Part shown: piece by piece, positions 28,996 to 35,950 of the stretch
Layout: the number at the start of each line of letters is the position of its first letter
Numbering within the stretch: position 1 is the first letter of the stretch
NCBI GenBank assembly: GCA_964445195.1
Contig: CAYUKA010000022.1
Coordinates: forward strand, 1 to 35,950
Direction: 5' to 3'
From: UM-FILTER-47-13 sp964445195
Lineage (GTDB): Bacteria > Pseudomonadota > Alphaproteobacteria > Micavibrionales > Micavibrionaceae
Length of the DNA stretch: 35,950 nt
Made by a program: the position numbers and the translations under genes
The notes under the pieces: model-generated
The model's database searches: none
Told to the model about the DNA's origin: nothing
What the model saw: the letters and a program-made list of their open reading frames with translations, nothing else

Positions 28996-29607
28996 TTAAT
29001 CGTTATAGCGGACTTCGAAACGGTTGGGATTGACATAGACGAACAGGCTGTCATCAAGCGGCAGGCCGGTTTTGAGCTGGAACAGTTCAATCTCGGTAAT
29101 CGCGCCGGTTGCATCTGTAATGCGCCATTTCTTGAGCGCCAGCGGTTCCTCGGTAAAGCCGAGCGTGAGGGCCCCGGCCTCCGGGTCATCGCTTTGCACC
29201 AGCGTGATTTGCAGCAGCTCGCCATGGCGGCGCACGCCGGTCACGGTGATATCGCCGCGCAGCCGCAAATCGGGCCGGAGCAGGAAATCGGCCATTGTCT
29301 GCCCGATCGGCGCATTGGTCTGTTCGCCCAGCTCGGAATCATAGAAATAGATCAGGAAGCCGTCGGCGACGATAAAATCATCGACCGGATCATCATATTC
29401 AAAGCGCAGTTTGCCGGGCCGGTTCAGGTAAAAGGTGCCGATTAGCTGGCTGCCGTTCGGGTTGGTCTGTAAAAAGCGGGCCTGCGCCGTGTTCAGGGCG
29501 TTCAGATACTGCTCGGCCCGCATCACTGACGGGGCTTGCGCTGCGCCGCCGGCGAAGGCGGGCAGGCTGATCAGGCACAGCAAAATGATCAATAAAGTTC
29601 GGTTCAT
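28996..29607 (-). CDS. lolA: Outer-membrane lipoprotein carrier LolA
   Basis: LolA ferries lipoproteins across the periplasm from LolCDE to the outer membrane. From ATG 29607 the protein has 203 residues with a signal peptide (MNRTLLIILLCLISLPAFA-GG). The mature part has the LolA beta-fold: ALNTAQARFLQTNPNGSQLIGTFYLNRPGKLRFEYDDP, FIVADGFLIYFYDSELGEQTNAPIGQTMADFLLRP. The frame is open to 29649, but that would hide the signal peptide. It follows ftsK closely on the same strand, the common ftsK-lolA arrangement. Confidence 0.93.
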   Translation of the reverse strand: MNRTLLIILLCLISLPAFAGGAAQAPSVMRAEQYLNALNTAQARFLQTNPNGSQLIGTFYLNRPGKLRFEYDDPVDDFIVADGFLIYFYDSELGEQTNAPIGQTMADFLLRPDLRLRGDITVTGVRRHGELLQITLVQSDDPEAGALTLGFTEEPLALKKWRITDATGAITEIELFQLKTGLPLDDSLFVYVNPNRFEVRYND

Positions 29608-29674
29608 GCCGTTATCAATATAGGACAAATCGGGCAAAGAAAAGGCCAAACCCTGATCTGCACCTTAACGGCTT

Positions 29675-32167
29675 TTAAGCCGCGCTGACATCGCTGACCA
29701 GGATTTCGCGCTTGCCGACATGATTGGCCGGGCCGACGACGCCCTGCTTTTCCATTTCCTCAACGATTCGCGCCGCGCGGTTATAGCCGATCTGCAAATG
29801 GCGCTGGATAAAGCTGGTCGAGGCTTTGCGTTCCCTGGCCACCAGCGCGACCGCCTGGTCGTACAGTTCGTCAACCGCGCTGCCGTCACCCCCGCCCTCA
29901 TCCCCGAACATGGCGCTCATAATTTCACTATCGCCGAAATCGCCGCCTTCGGTGACGTCATCGATATAATGCGGCGCACCCTGCCCTTTTAAAAATGTCA
30001 CAACATTTTCAACATCTTCGTCAGAGGCGAACGGTCCGTGTACGCGCTGTATGCGTCCGCCGGGCGCCATATAGAGCATATCGCCCATGCCGAGCAGCTG
30101 CTCGGCGCCGGTCTCGCCAAGAATTGTCCGCGAGTCATATACCGACGTCACCTGGAACGAGATCCGGGTCGGAAAATTGGCCTTGATCACGCCGGTAATC
30201 ACATCGGTTGACGGGCGCTGCGTCGCCATAATCAGGTGAATACCCGCGGCCCGCGCCATTTGCGCCAGACGCTGGACCGCGCTTTCAACATCCTTGCCGG
30301 CGACCAGCATCAGATCGGCGAATTCATCAACAACAACAACGATATAAGGCAGTTCGTCCATATCCATCGGCTGGTCCTCGAACACCGGCTTGCCGCTGTC
30401 CGGGTCGAAACCGGTCTGGACCTTGCGCATCAGGGTCTCGCCTTTCTTGCGCGCTTCGGCCAGCCGCTCGTTATAGCCGACAATATTACGCACACCGAGC
30501 CGGGACATGGCGCGGTAGCGGTTTTCCATTTCCTGCACCACCCATTTCAGCGACACTACGGCTTTGCCCGGTTCGGTCACCACCGGCGAGAGCAAATGCG
30601 GGATATCGTCATAGACCGATAATTCCAGCATTTTCGGGTCGATCATCAGCAGCCGGCATTTTTCCGGCGGCAGGGTATAGAGCAGCGACAGCAGCATGGT
30701 ATTGACAGCCACCGACTTGCCCGAGCCGGTTGTGCCGGCGATCAGCAAATGCGGCATTTTCGCCAGATCGGCAATCACCGGTTGGCCGCCGATCGTCTTG
30801 CCGAGAATCAGCGGCAGATGGGCCCTGGTTTTCTGAATATCAGCCGATTCGAGCAGTTCGCGCAGATAAACGGTCTGGCGCACGCGGTTCGGCAGCTCGA
30901 TGCCGATCACGTTGCGGCCGGGAATCACGGCGCAGCGCACCGAAACCGCGGCCATCGAGCGGGCGATATCATCGGCCAGCCCGATAATGCGCGAACTTTT
31001 GATGCCCGGCGCCGGTTCCAGCTCATAAAGCGTCACGACCGGGCCGGGATGGATGCTGACAATGTCGCCGCTGACATTGAAATCGGCCAGCACGTTTTGT
31101 AGCAGCTCCGCATTATGGCGCAGCGCTTTTTCATCATGCTGGCCGGTCACGGCATCGACCGGGACGTCTTGTAAGAGCGTGACCGGCGGTAATTCCCAGT
31201 CACCGCCGTCATGGCGGCCAAGTGTCAGGCTGGCCTGCTGCGGCTGCGGAGTCTTGGGCGCCGCCTGCGGGCTGACCACGGCGATTGATCTTTCAGCCGG
31301 GGCCGGTGCGGCAGCGGCGGGCGGCTGAGCCGGCAGGGGTGCTGCGGCAGGCGGTTTTGTGCTTAGTGGCGGTGTGGCGCGTAGCTTGATGGCCAGCGCC
31401 CCGCGCAGCTTTTCGCCCAGCGGCGGGGGCTTGCGTTTGCGCGCGGGCGGGGCATAGGCCGGGTCGTTATAATGCCGGATCCAGCTGTAAAAACGGCCGA
31501 GAGTCTGGATGACAGCATGTCCGGATTCAACGCAAATGCAATACAACAATTTGATAAAAAACAATATTTCCTCGCGGCGGAGCCCGGCGGCGTAAGCCAG
31601 TGAGAAGGCCGCGACCAGCGCGGCGCCTATGGCGACGACCATGTGGGCGTTACCGGGCAACAGGCCGGCCAGTGTCCCGGCCAGTGCATCAAGCATCAGC
31701 GTGCCGCCGCTACCACCCAGATAGGGTTGCAGCAGCCAGTTACCGGCCGGCAGCCGGGCAAAGGCGATGGCCCCGGCCAGCAGCATAAGGACGGCCGCGC
31801 CGATTCGCTGCCAGAACGGCGAAAGATCGTGCCGCGCCCATAACCGCAAGCCCCATAAAACCAGGATCACCCCGGCCAGCGCTCCGGCCAGCCCGATCGT
31901 CTGCAGGAAAAAATCGCCGGCCCAGGCACCGGGCTGACCGAGCCAGTTGGCAACAGCGGCCGTGCCGTCTGCCGTACCGGCCGTGTTCCATGACGGGTCG
32001 GTATGGCTGTAAGACGCCAGCGCGGCCAGCAGCGCCAGTCCGCCGGCCAGAAGGCACAGGGCGATGCCGTCGACCAGACGGCGGGCGATGAAGGCTTGTG
32101 CGCTTTCCGGCAGCCATGACCGGCGTTTCCGGTTTTTTTTCTTAACGACTTTTGAATAGCGGCCCAT
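29675..32167 (-). CDS. ftsK: DNA translocase FtsK
   Basis: FtsK anchors at the septum and pumps DNA to help segregate chromosome ends. From ATG 32167 (AAGGA upstream) it has 830 residues. Membrane helices span roughly residues 35-205, a short Pro/Ala-rich linker about 230-310, then the motor: Walker A GTTGSGKS near 478-485 and Walker B VVVVDEFADL near 610-618. A gamma winged-helix domain at the C-terminus (DELYDQAVALVARERKASTSFIQRHLQIGYNRAARIVEEMEKQGVVGP) would read KOPS-type sites. The linker is shorter than in E. coli. An upstream TTG at 32194 is not preferred. Confidence 0.96.
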   Translation of the reverse strand: MGRYSKVVKKKNRKRRSWLPESAQAFIARRLVDGIALCLLAGGLALLAALASYSHTDPSWNTAGTADGTAAVANWLGQPGAWAGDFFLQTIGLAGALAGVILVLWGLRLWARHDLSPFWQRIGAAVLMLLAGAIAFARLPAGNWLLQPYLGGSGGTLMLDALAGTLAGLLPGNAHMVVAIGAALVAAFSLAYAAGLRREEILFFIKLLYCICVESGHAVIQTLGRFYSWIRHYNDPAYAPPARKRKPPPLGEKLRGALAIKLRATPPLSTKPPAAAPLPAQPPAAAAPAPAERSIAVVSPQAAPKTPQPQQASLTLGRHDGGDWELPPVTLLQDVPVDAVTGQHDEKALRHNAELLQNVLADFNVSGDIVSIHPGPVVTLYELEPAPGIKSSRIIGLADDIARSMAAVSVRCAVIPGRNVIGIELPNRVRQTVYLRELLESADIQKTRAHLPLILGKTIGGQPVIADLAKMPHLLIAGTTGSGKSVAVNTMLLSLLYTLPPEKCRLLMIDPKMLELSVYDDIPHLLSPVVTEPGKAVVSLKWVVQEMENRYRAMSRLGVRNIVGYNERLAEARKKGETLMRKVQTGFDPDSGKPVFEDQPMDMDELPYIVVVVDEFADLMLVAGKDVESAVQRLAQMARAAGIHLIMATQRPSTDVITGVIKANFPTRISFQVTSVYDSRTILGETGAEQLLGMGDMLYMAPGGRIQRVHGPFASDEDVENVVTFLKGQGAPHYIDDVTEGGDFGDSEIMSAMFGDEGGGDGSAVDELYDQAVALVARERKASTSFIQRHLQIGYNRAARIVEEMEKQGVVGPANHVGKREILVSDVSAA

Positions 32168-32234
32168 GGGCGCGAGAATCCTTGAAAAGAGCAAAGAGGA
32201 GAAGCGGATGATCGTTCCGTGACTTTACAAAACT

Positions 32235-32263
32235 ATTGTAGCGTTCCGGCCGCGTCATGACAA
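32235..32263 (-). promoter_or_regulatory. Sigma-70-type promoter for ftsK
   Basis: On the minus strand TTGTCA (32263-32258) and TACAAT (32240-32235) have a 17-base spacer, 68 bp upstream of the ftsK ATG. Confidence 0.7.
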
Positions 32264-32389
32264 GCGTATGTCGTCTGCAGGCCATAGGGATGGCCTTTTG
32301 CCGCTCGTTAACATATTGTTAAGACTTTATGTGCTTAACTGAAGGTCAGAAATAAAGCCGGGTGTAACTTTCATAATAATAAGAGTAAC

Positions 32390-32419
32390 TTAACAGGCCG
32401 CCGGCGCGGCAGGCATAAT
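32390..32419 (+). promoter_or_regulatory. Possible promoter for the tail-anchored unknown gene
   Basis: TTAACA (32390-32395) and CATAAT (32414-32419) are 18 bases apart, 45 bp before ATG 32464. Confidence 0.5.
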
Positions 32420-32463
32420 TTATGCAGGACCACTGATTTGACACGGTTACGGATTGCGAGACG

Positions 32464-32808
32464 ATGATGGGACAGGCAGCGGAAAAAGAGCAGGGTATAG
32501 AATATTCAATCTACACGTTTGATGCCCCGAAAGGCGGCAAAAGCGCGAATAAATGGGAGCGGCGCGATACGCAGACTGAAATGGCGGCGGCAATGAAAAC
32601 AGCCGAGTCTTTGTTTGCCAGTGGCAAATATCAAAAGGTCGAGGTTAAACAGAAATATTTCGACAAAAAACAGAACCGCAATATCGACATGACGCTGAAG
32701 GTCTATGAGGCCAGGAAGAAAAAAGAGATCAATATTGTCGCGATTACCCTGTTTGCGGTGCTGTGCGGCGGCCTTGCCTATGCAATCACGTATTTGCTGA
32801 CCAAATAA
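32464..32808 (+). CDS. Unknown protein with C-terminal membrane anchor, 114 aa
   Basis: Residues 1-90 are soluble and lysine-rich (YSIYTFDAPKGGKSANKWERRDTQTEMAAAMKTAESLFASGKYQKVEVKQKYFDKKQNRNIDMTLKVYEARKKK). The C-terminus is one hydrophobic helix (NIVAITLFAVLCGGLAYAITYLLTK), preceded by basic residues, so the soluble part should face the cytoplasm. I do not recognise the family. ATG 32464 is followed at once by a second ATG; the ribosome site is weak. It converges on the small gene at 32815 with a 6-bp gap. Confidence 0.7.
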   Translation: MMGQAAEKEQGIEYSIYTFDAPKGGKSANKWERRDTQTEMAAAMKTAESLFASGKYQKVEVKQKYFDKKQNRNIDMTLKVYEARKKKEINIVAITLFAVLCGGLAYAITYLLTK

Positions 32809-32814
32809 GGCGTC

Positions 32815-33024
32815 TCAGCCCGCCGGCGGCGGCGCTCCGCCTTCTTCTTCATCTTCGCCCAGCACACCGTTTGGATCCTGTTCGACCAGCGTCGCAACCT
32901 GTTCGAATACACCGGCATTTTCTTCCATCTGCGCGGTCAGATTTGCGTTCTGTTCACCGATCGAGCGAAAGAACTTGGCGGCATCGCGCAGCAGGCGGGC
33001 GGCGAGTTGGGCGTGTGAAGGCAT
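32815..33024 (-). CDS. Conserved small unknown protein, 69 aa
   Basis: The protein begins MPSHAQLAARLLRDAAKFFRSIGEQNANLTAQMEENAGVFEQVATLVEQDPNGVL, a helical hairpin-like unit, and ends in an acidic tail. I recall similar small proteins in alphaproteobacteria, but no function. GGAG sits nine bases before ATG 33024. It lies 102 bp downstream of pheA on the same strand. Confidence 0.7.
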   Translation of the reverse strand: MPSHAQLAARLLRDAAKFFRSIGEQNANLTAQMEENAGVFEQVATLVEQDPNGVLGEDEEEGGAPPPAG

Positions 33025-33126
33025 GGCAGTCTCCAAAGGTTGTCAATAAAATCAGGCCAGCCCTACCCTAAACGCGGCAAGGGGCCGAACGCAACCCCGG
33101 GACGGCGATTTATTTACGCTGATTGC

Positions 33127-33984
33127 TCAGGCCGCGTCAGTTTCCGCCGGTGCCGCCCGCATCTCATGAGCGTGGTAGGTGCCGAGCAGCGTGATTTCAC
33201 GGCCGAAAAACGCCAGCTCTTCCAGGGCCCTTTGCAGGGCGGGGTCTTCAGGGTGACCTTCAACTTCGGCATAGAATTGCGCGACATTAAAGGCGGCGCC
33301 GATATAGCTTTCCAATTTGGTCAGGCTGACGCCGTTCGTAGCGAAGCCGCCAAGCGCCTTGTACAGGGCGGCGGGGATGTTGCGGACGCGGAACACAAGG
33401 CTGGTCAGCACCGGGCTGGCCGGGTCGAAAGGCGGAACCACATGATCGCGCGACAGGACGAGGAAGCGTGTCGTGTTATGGTCGGCATCCTGGATATCCT
33501 CGATCAGTGGCGTCAGGCCGTATATCTCGGCCGACAGCATTGAGGCGATCGCGGCGTGGGCGGGGTCGCCGCTGGTTGCCACCCTGGCCGCCGCGCCGGC
33601 GGTGTCGGCATGGACATGCGGGGTCAGCCCGAGTTTCCTGATGACGGCGCGGCATTGCGGGATCGCGTGAACGTGACTATGAACGTGTTTCAGCTCTTCC
33701 AGCGCTGCGCCTTTGATGCCGAGCAGGGCATGCCGTATCGGCTGGAAATGCTCGCCAATGATGTAAAGCCCGCCTGCGGGCAGCAGGTGGTGGACATCGG
33801 CAACCCGGCCGGCCAGTGTGTTATCGACCGGAATCATCGCCAGCGCCGCTTCGCCGGCCTGTACGGCGCGGAAGGCGTCTTCAAACGAAGCGCAGGGCAG
33901 CGTGTCCATATCCGGGCGGGCGGCCCGGCAGGCAAGGTCCGAATAAGCCCCGGCATGGCCCTGGAATGCGATTTTCTTTGTCAT
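33127..33984 (-). CDS. pheA: Prephenate dehydratase
   Basis: This enzyme makes phenylpyruvate from prephenate for phenylalanine. The 285-residue protein lacks a chorismate mutase domain. The catalytic TTRF is at residues 171-174, in DADHNTTRFLVL. IPVDNTLAGRV near residue 51 is the conserved substrate loop. A C-terminal ACT domain (TSLVFRVRNIPAALYKALGGFATNGVSLTKLESYIG) would give Phe feedback control through ESY. An ATG at 33984 is used; the preceding TTG is less likely. It is divergent from the cytochrome c gene, a common alphaproteobacterial pairing. Confidence 0.95.
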   Translation of the reverse strand: MTKKIAFQGHAGAYSDLACRAARPDMDTLPCASFEDAFRAVQAGEAALAMIPVDNTLAGRVADVHHLLPAGGLYIIGEHFQPIRHALLGIKGAALEELKHVHSHVHAIPQCRAVIRKLGLTPHVHADTAGAAARVATSGDPAHAAIASMLSAEIYGLTPLIEDIQDADHNTTRFLVLSRDHVVPPFDPASPVLTSLVFRVRNIPAALYKALGGFATNGVSLTKLESYIGAAFNVAQFYAEVEGHPEDPALQRALEELAFFGREITLLGTYHAHEMRAAPAETDAA

Positions 33985-34045
33985 CAATCTGGCCTGTTTT
34001 TTGATCGTCCTGCATGTTGTCGTATATGCGCCGTCAAGTCGGTTA

Positions 34046-34073
34046 TCGACAAGCGGCGAAAGTTGAGTATAGT
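34046..34073 (+). promoter_or_regulatory. Possible promoter of the cytochrome c gene
   Basis: TCGACA (34046-34051) and TATAGT (34068-34073) have a 16-base spacer, 56 bp before ATG 34130. Confidence 0.45.
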
Positions 34074-34129
34074 AAACGGTGGTAAGGTTTTAAACTCCTA
34101 ACTCTTTATATACGAAAGCGTTTTTATTC

Positions 34130-34774
34130 ATGGGCGGCATGGAATTCAACAAGCTGATGGCGGCGGTGCTGGTGGCCGGTATCATCGCGAGTCTCTCGGG
34201 CTTTATTTCGGGCAAATTCTATCATGCGTATGAGCTGCATGAGGACGCGGTGCCGGTCGAGGGGGCGGCGGATGCGGGCGGCGCGGCGCAGAAGGAGAAG
34301 CTGCCCGAGCCGATCTTGGCGCTGATTGCCGGGGCGGATCTTGAGCGTGGTGAGAAGCTGTTCCGCGCCTGTGCCGCCTGTCACAGCCCGACCAAGGGCG
34401 GCCCGCACGGTACGGGCCCGAATCTGTGGAATGTTGCGAATCATGACATAGCCGCTAAAGACGATTTTTCCTATTCCGATGTCATGGCCGAGATGCCCGG
34501 TGAGTGGGGTTACCTGGAGCTGAACAAATTCCTGTGGAAGCCGAAATGGTATGTGCCGGGCACGAAAATGAATTATATCGGCCTGAAAAAGCCCGAAGAC
34601 CGGGCGGCGATGATTGCCTGGATGCGGACCCTGACCGATAATCCGGCCCCGCTGCCGACCGAGGCGGATATTGCCGCGGAACTGGCGCTGCTGGCGCCGC
34701 CGCCGGCTGAGGAGAATCTGGAAGAGGGGGCTGAGGCTGTGACAGACGCTGCGGCAGACACGCCTGAGAACTGA
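34130..34774 (+). CDS. Membrane-anchored class I cytochrome c (CycM-like)
   Basis: The 214-residue protein has an uncleaved N-terminal helix (LMAAVLVAGIIASLSGFISG), a linker, and a monoheme domain. The heme site is CAACH at residues 81-85, and Met147 in VPGTKMNYIG is the likely distal ligand; GPHGTGPNLWNV is the usual hinge. A long acidic C-terminal tail (PPPAEENLEEGAEAVTDAAADTPEN) is extra. The family carries electrons from the bc1 complex to cytochrome oxidase at the inner membrane. ATG 34139 is an alternative start. It is divergent from pheA. Confidence 0.92.
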   Translation: MGGMEFNKLMAAVLVAGIIASLSGFISGKFYHAYELHEDAVPVEGAADAGGAAQKEKLPEPILALIAGADLERGEKLFRACAACHSPTKGGPHGTGPNLWNVANHDIAAKDDFSYSDVMAEMPGEWGYLELNKFLWKPKWYVPGTKMNYIGLKKPEDRAAMIAWMRTLTDNPAPLPTEADIAAELALLAPPPAEENLEEGAEAVTDAAADTPEN

Positions 34775-34806
34775 TCAAACTGGTCTGAACGCGGCCAGTT
34801 GCCCCG

Positions 34807-35256
34807 TTAAGCCTTCTGCGTCCAGCCGCCCCGCTCGTCCTGTTGCCAATAGGCGATCTCGTGACCGGCCTCTTTACAGGCTTTCCATTGCGCCCGTGCC
34901 TGGCTGACTGCCGTTTCATCACGGCCGTCAAAGAGCGCGCAGCATAGCTTGTAGTCGCCGAGATGAGCGCTGTCCGTGCTGCCGGTCAGTACCAGCATAC
35001 CGGCACCGTTCGGATTTTCGTCTTTATCCGTCAGCAAAACGGGCTGGGCGTTTTCATAGCCGTCGCCGGTTGCCCCGTGCGGCAGGAAACTGTCGGGGCG
35101 AAAGGTCCATAACAGCTCGTTCAGCCGCGCGGTATCACGCTCATTGGCCGTACGGACGACGATGCGGTGACCGCCGGCCAGCGCCTTGGTCAGGATTTGC
35201 GGCAGGGCCTGCTCCAGCGGCCGCGCGGTCAGGTGATAAAAACGCACTTCGGTCAT
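34807..35256 (-). CDS. holC: DNA polymerase III chi subunit
   Basis: Chi links the clamp loader to SSB. The 149-residue length fits. MTEVRFYHLTARPLEQALPQILTKALAGGHRIVVRTANERDTARLNELLWTFRPDSFLPHG is the typical first half, then PVLLTDKDENPNGAGMLVL and YKLCCALFDGRDETAVSQARAQWKACKEAGHEIAYWQQDERGGW. The usual pepA neighbour is missing. It converges on the cytochrome c gene; a short inverted repeat (AACTGG/CCAGTT, 34778-34800) lies between them. Confidence 0.93.
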   Translation of the reverse strand: MTEVRFYHLTARPLEQALPQILTKALAGGHRIVVRTANERDTARLNELLWTFRPDSFLPHGATGDGYENAQPVLLTDKDENPNGAGMLVLTGSTDSAHLGDYKLCCALFDGRDETAVSQARAQWKACKEAGHEIAYWQQDERGGWTQKA

Positions 35257-35345
35257 GCCTGCTATTGTGATGATCGGTGCGATAAAGGCAAGTCGAAAAA
35301 CGGCTTACCCTTTTTAAGCTGGCAACATTTTAGGCCGGTAACACT

Positions 35346-35852
35346 TTAGGGAAGACGTACGGCGAGAGCCTCAAATTCCGGGCCCGAGAAAATATCTTCG
35401 CCTGTTTTTACGCCATCACGGTAATGGGACGCGCCGAACAGCTTACCGTCATCATCAAAATGCTGGACCGCGGGAGTGCCGCATGCCGGATCGGAGATAC
35501 TGCCCTCCGGACTATGCATGCGGGCCAGCAGCAGCCCGGTTGCGATGTTAAATGCTTCAGCGGCGGCTTTGCCGGGCTTCGGATCATGGAATCGCGCGCC
35601 ATTTTCGATCAGATGAGTCCCAAGGTCGGCGCGCAGCCATCTGTCGATATCGTCTGCTTCAGGCAGAGTGACCGGATTGGCTTGCAGCTTTTCCTGCGTT
35701 TCGCGGTTCAGCAGCAGGTGGTAGCTGACCCTTTGATTCTGTCCGGTGACTTTCAGATTAATAAACAGGCTGGGTTGATCTGTGTAGCTCAAAAGAAAGT
35801 TTAATGCCTCGATGCCCTCTACGGTGGTAATTTCCGGCAATGTTGTTGTCAT
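35346..35852 (-). CDS. Unknown protein, 168 aa
   Basis: I do not recognise the family. The protein is soluble, with no signal peptide: ALNFLLSYTDQPSLFINLKVTGQNQRVSYHLLLNRETQEKLQ, then WLRADLGTHLIENGARFHDPKPGKAAAEAFNIATGLLLARMHSPEG, and HFDDDGKLFGASHYRDGVKTGEDIFSG near the end. AGAGGA precedes ATG 35852. The upstream region carries the paired direct repeats described at 35905-35948, which could be operators. Confidence 0.7.
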   Translation of the reverse strand: MTTTLPEITTVEGIEALNFLLSYTDQPSLFINLKVTGQNQRVSYHLLLNRETQEKLQANPVTLPEADDIDRWLRADLGTHLIENGARFHDPKPGKAAAEAFNIATGLLLARMHSPEGSISDPACGTPAVQHFDDDGKLFGASHYRDGVKTGEDIFSGPEFEALAVRLP

Positions 35853-35904
35853 CTGTTATATCCTCTTTTTCCGGGTCAAAACACAACGACAGAAATTTGT
35901 TGCA

Positions 35905-35948
35905 ACAAAATAGAATTGTCTCTGTTTTTACAAAGTAGAATTGTCACT
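35905..35948. repeat. Two direct repeats, 25-bp period, at the right edge
   Basis: ACAAAATAGAATTGTC (35905-35920) and ACAAAGTAGAATTGTC (35930-35945) differ at one base in 16 and are spaced exactly 25 bp. The array may continue beyond the edge. It may be an operator array for the gene at 35346-35852 or one end of a mobile element with repeated transposase sites. Confidence 0.6.
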
Positions 35949-35950
35949 AC

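Noticed and set aside
34778..34800. Inverted repeat AACTGG/CCAGTT as a bidirectional terminator
   Set aside because: Six-base arms with an 11-base loop and no T tract are too weak to call.

Overview
The window looks like a chromosomal segment of an alphaproteobacterium. The organism type is inferred from gene content and order: a kdsD-lptC-lptA-lptB / rpoN / hpf / ptsN block, hsp20 followed by a DUF1150-type gene behind an alphaproteobacterial RpoH-like promoter, an NDUFS6-like zf-CHCC protein, a membrane-anchored cytochrome c beside pheA, and a class II (CP4-like) aroA. A Rhodospirillales- or Micavibrio-like lineage is my best guess. Coding DNA is GC-rich and intergenic DNA AT-rich. There is no rRNA, CRISPR array, integrase or complete insertion sequence; one tRNA-Leu(CAG) is present.

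Layout. 1-2.4 kb (minus): an unknown gene, cmk and the start of rpsA, split by a 417-bp hairpin-rich element with terminal inverted repeats and a TA duplication. 2.6-4.0 kb: one unknown gene apparently broken by a -1 frameshift in an A run. 4.1-9.7 kb (minus): aroA, an unknown gene, a GGDEF/EAL protein and pyrC. 9.9-13.5 kb: a response regulator, overlapping folE-ribA, and divergent cysS. 13.6-16.4 kb: small envelope or unknown proteins, a zf-CHCC protein and the heat-shock pair hsp20-DUF1150. 16.4-24.6 kb (minus): ptsN, hpf, rpoN, lptB, lptA, lptC, kdsD, rnd and tRNA-Leu, interrupted by one oppositely oriented orphan gene. 24.8-27.7 kb (plus): a receiver/degenerate-GGDEF protein, an outer-membrane beta-barrel and a small phage-like protein. 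27.7-32.2 kb (minus): recR, a flavin/NAD(P)H oxidoreductase, lolA and ftsK. 32.4-35.9 kb: small unknowns, pheA, cytochrome c, holC and an unknown gene, ending in a 25-bp-spaced direct repeat.

How the genes work together. The core is housekeeping: pyrimidine (pyrC, cmk), aromatic amino acid (aroA, pheA), GTP-derived cofactor (folE, ribA), translation (rpsA, cysS, tRNA-Leu, hpf) and DNA maintenance (recR, holC, ftsK). An envelope module runs from Kdo precursor synthesis (kdsD) to LPS export (lptABC), with lolA for lipoproteins and a beta-barrel protein. Signalling is represented by one likely c-di-GMP phosphodiesterase, one receiver protein and one protein with a degenerate cyclase domain.

The most unusual signals are the structured TA-flanked element at 1227-1643, a palindromic repeat inserted in frame so that it encodes part of the LptA signal peptide, the frameshifted unknown gene, the orphan between lptB and rpoN, and a probable ROSE-type RNA thermometer before hsp20. 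All calls come from reading the sequence; no database search was run.
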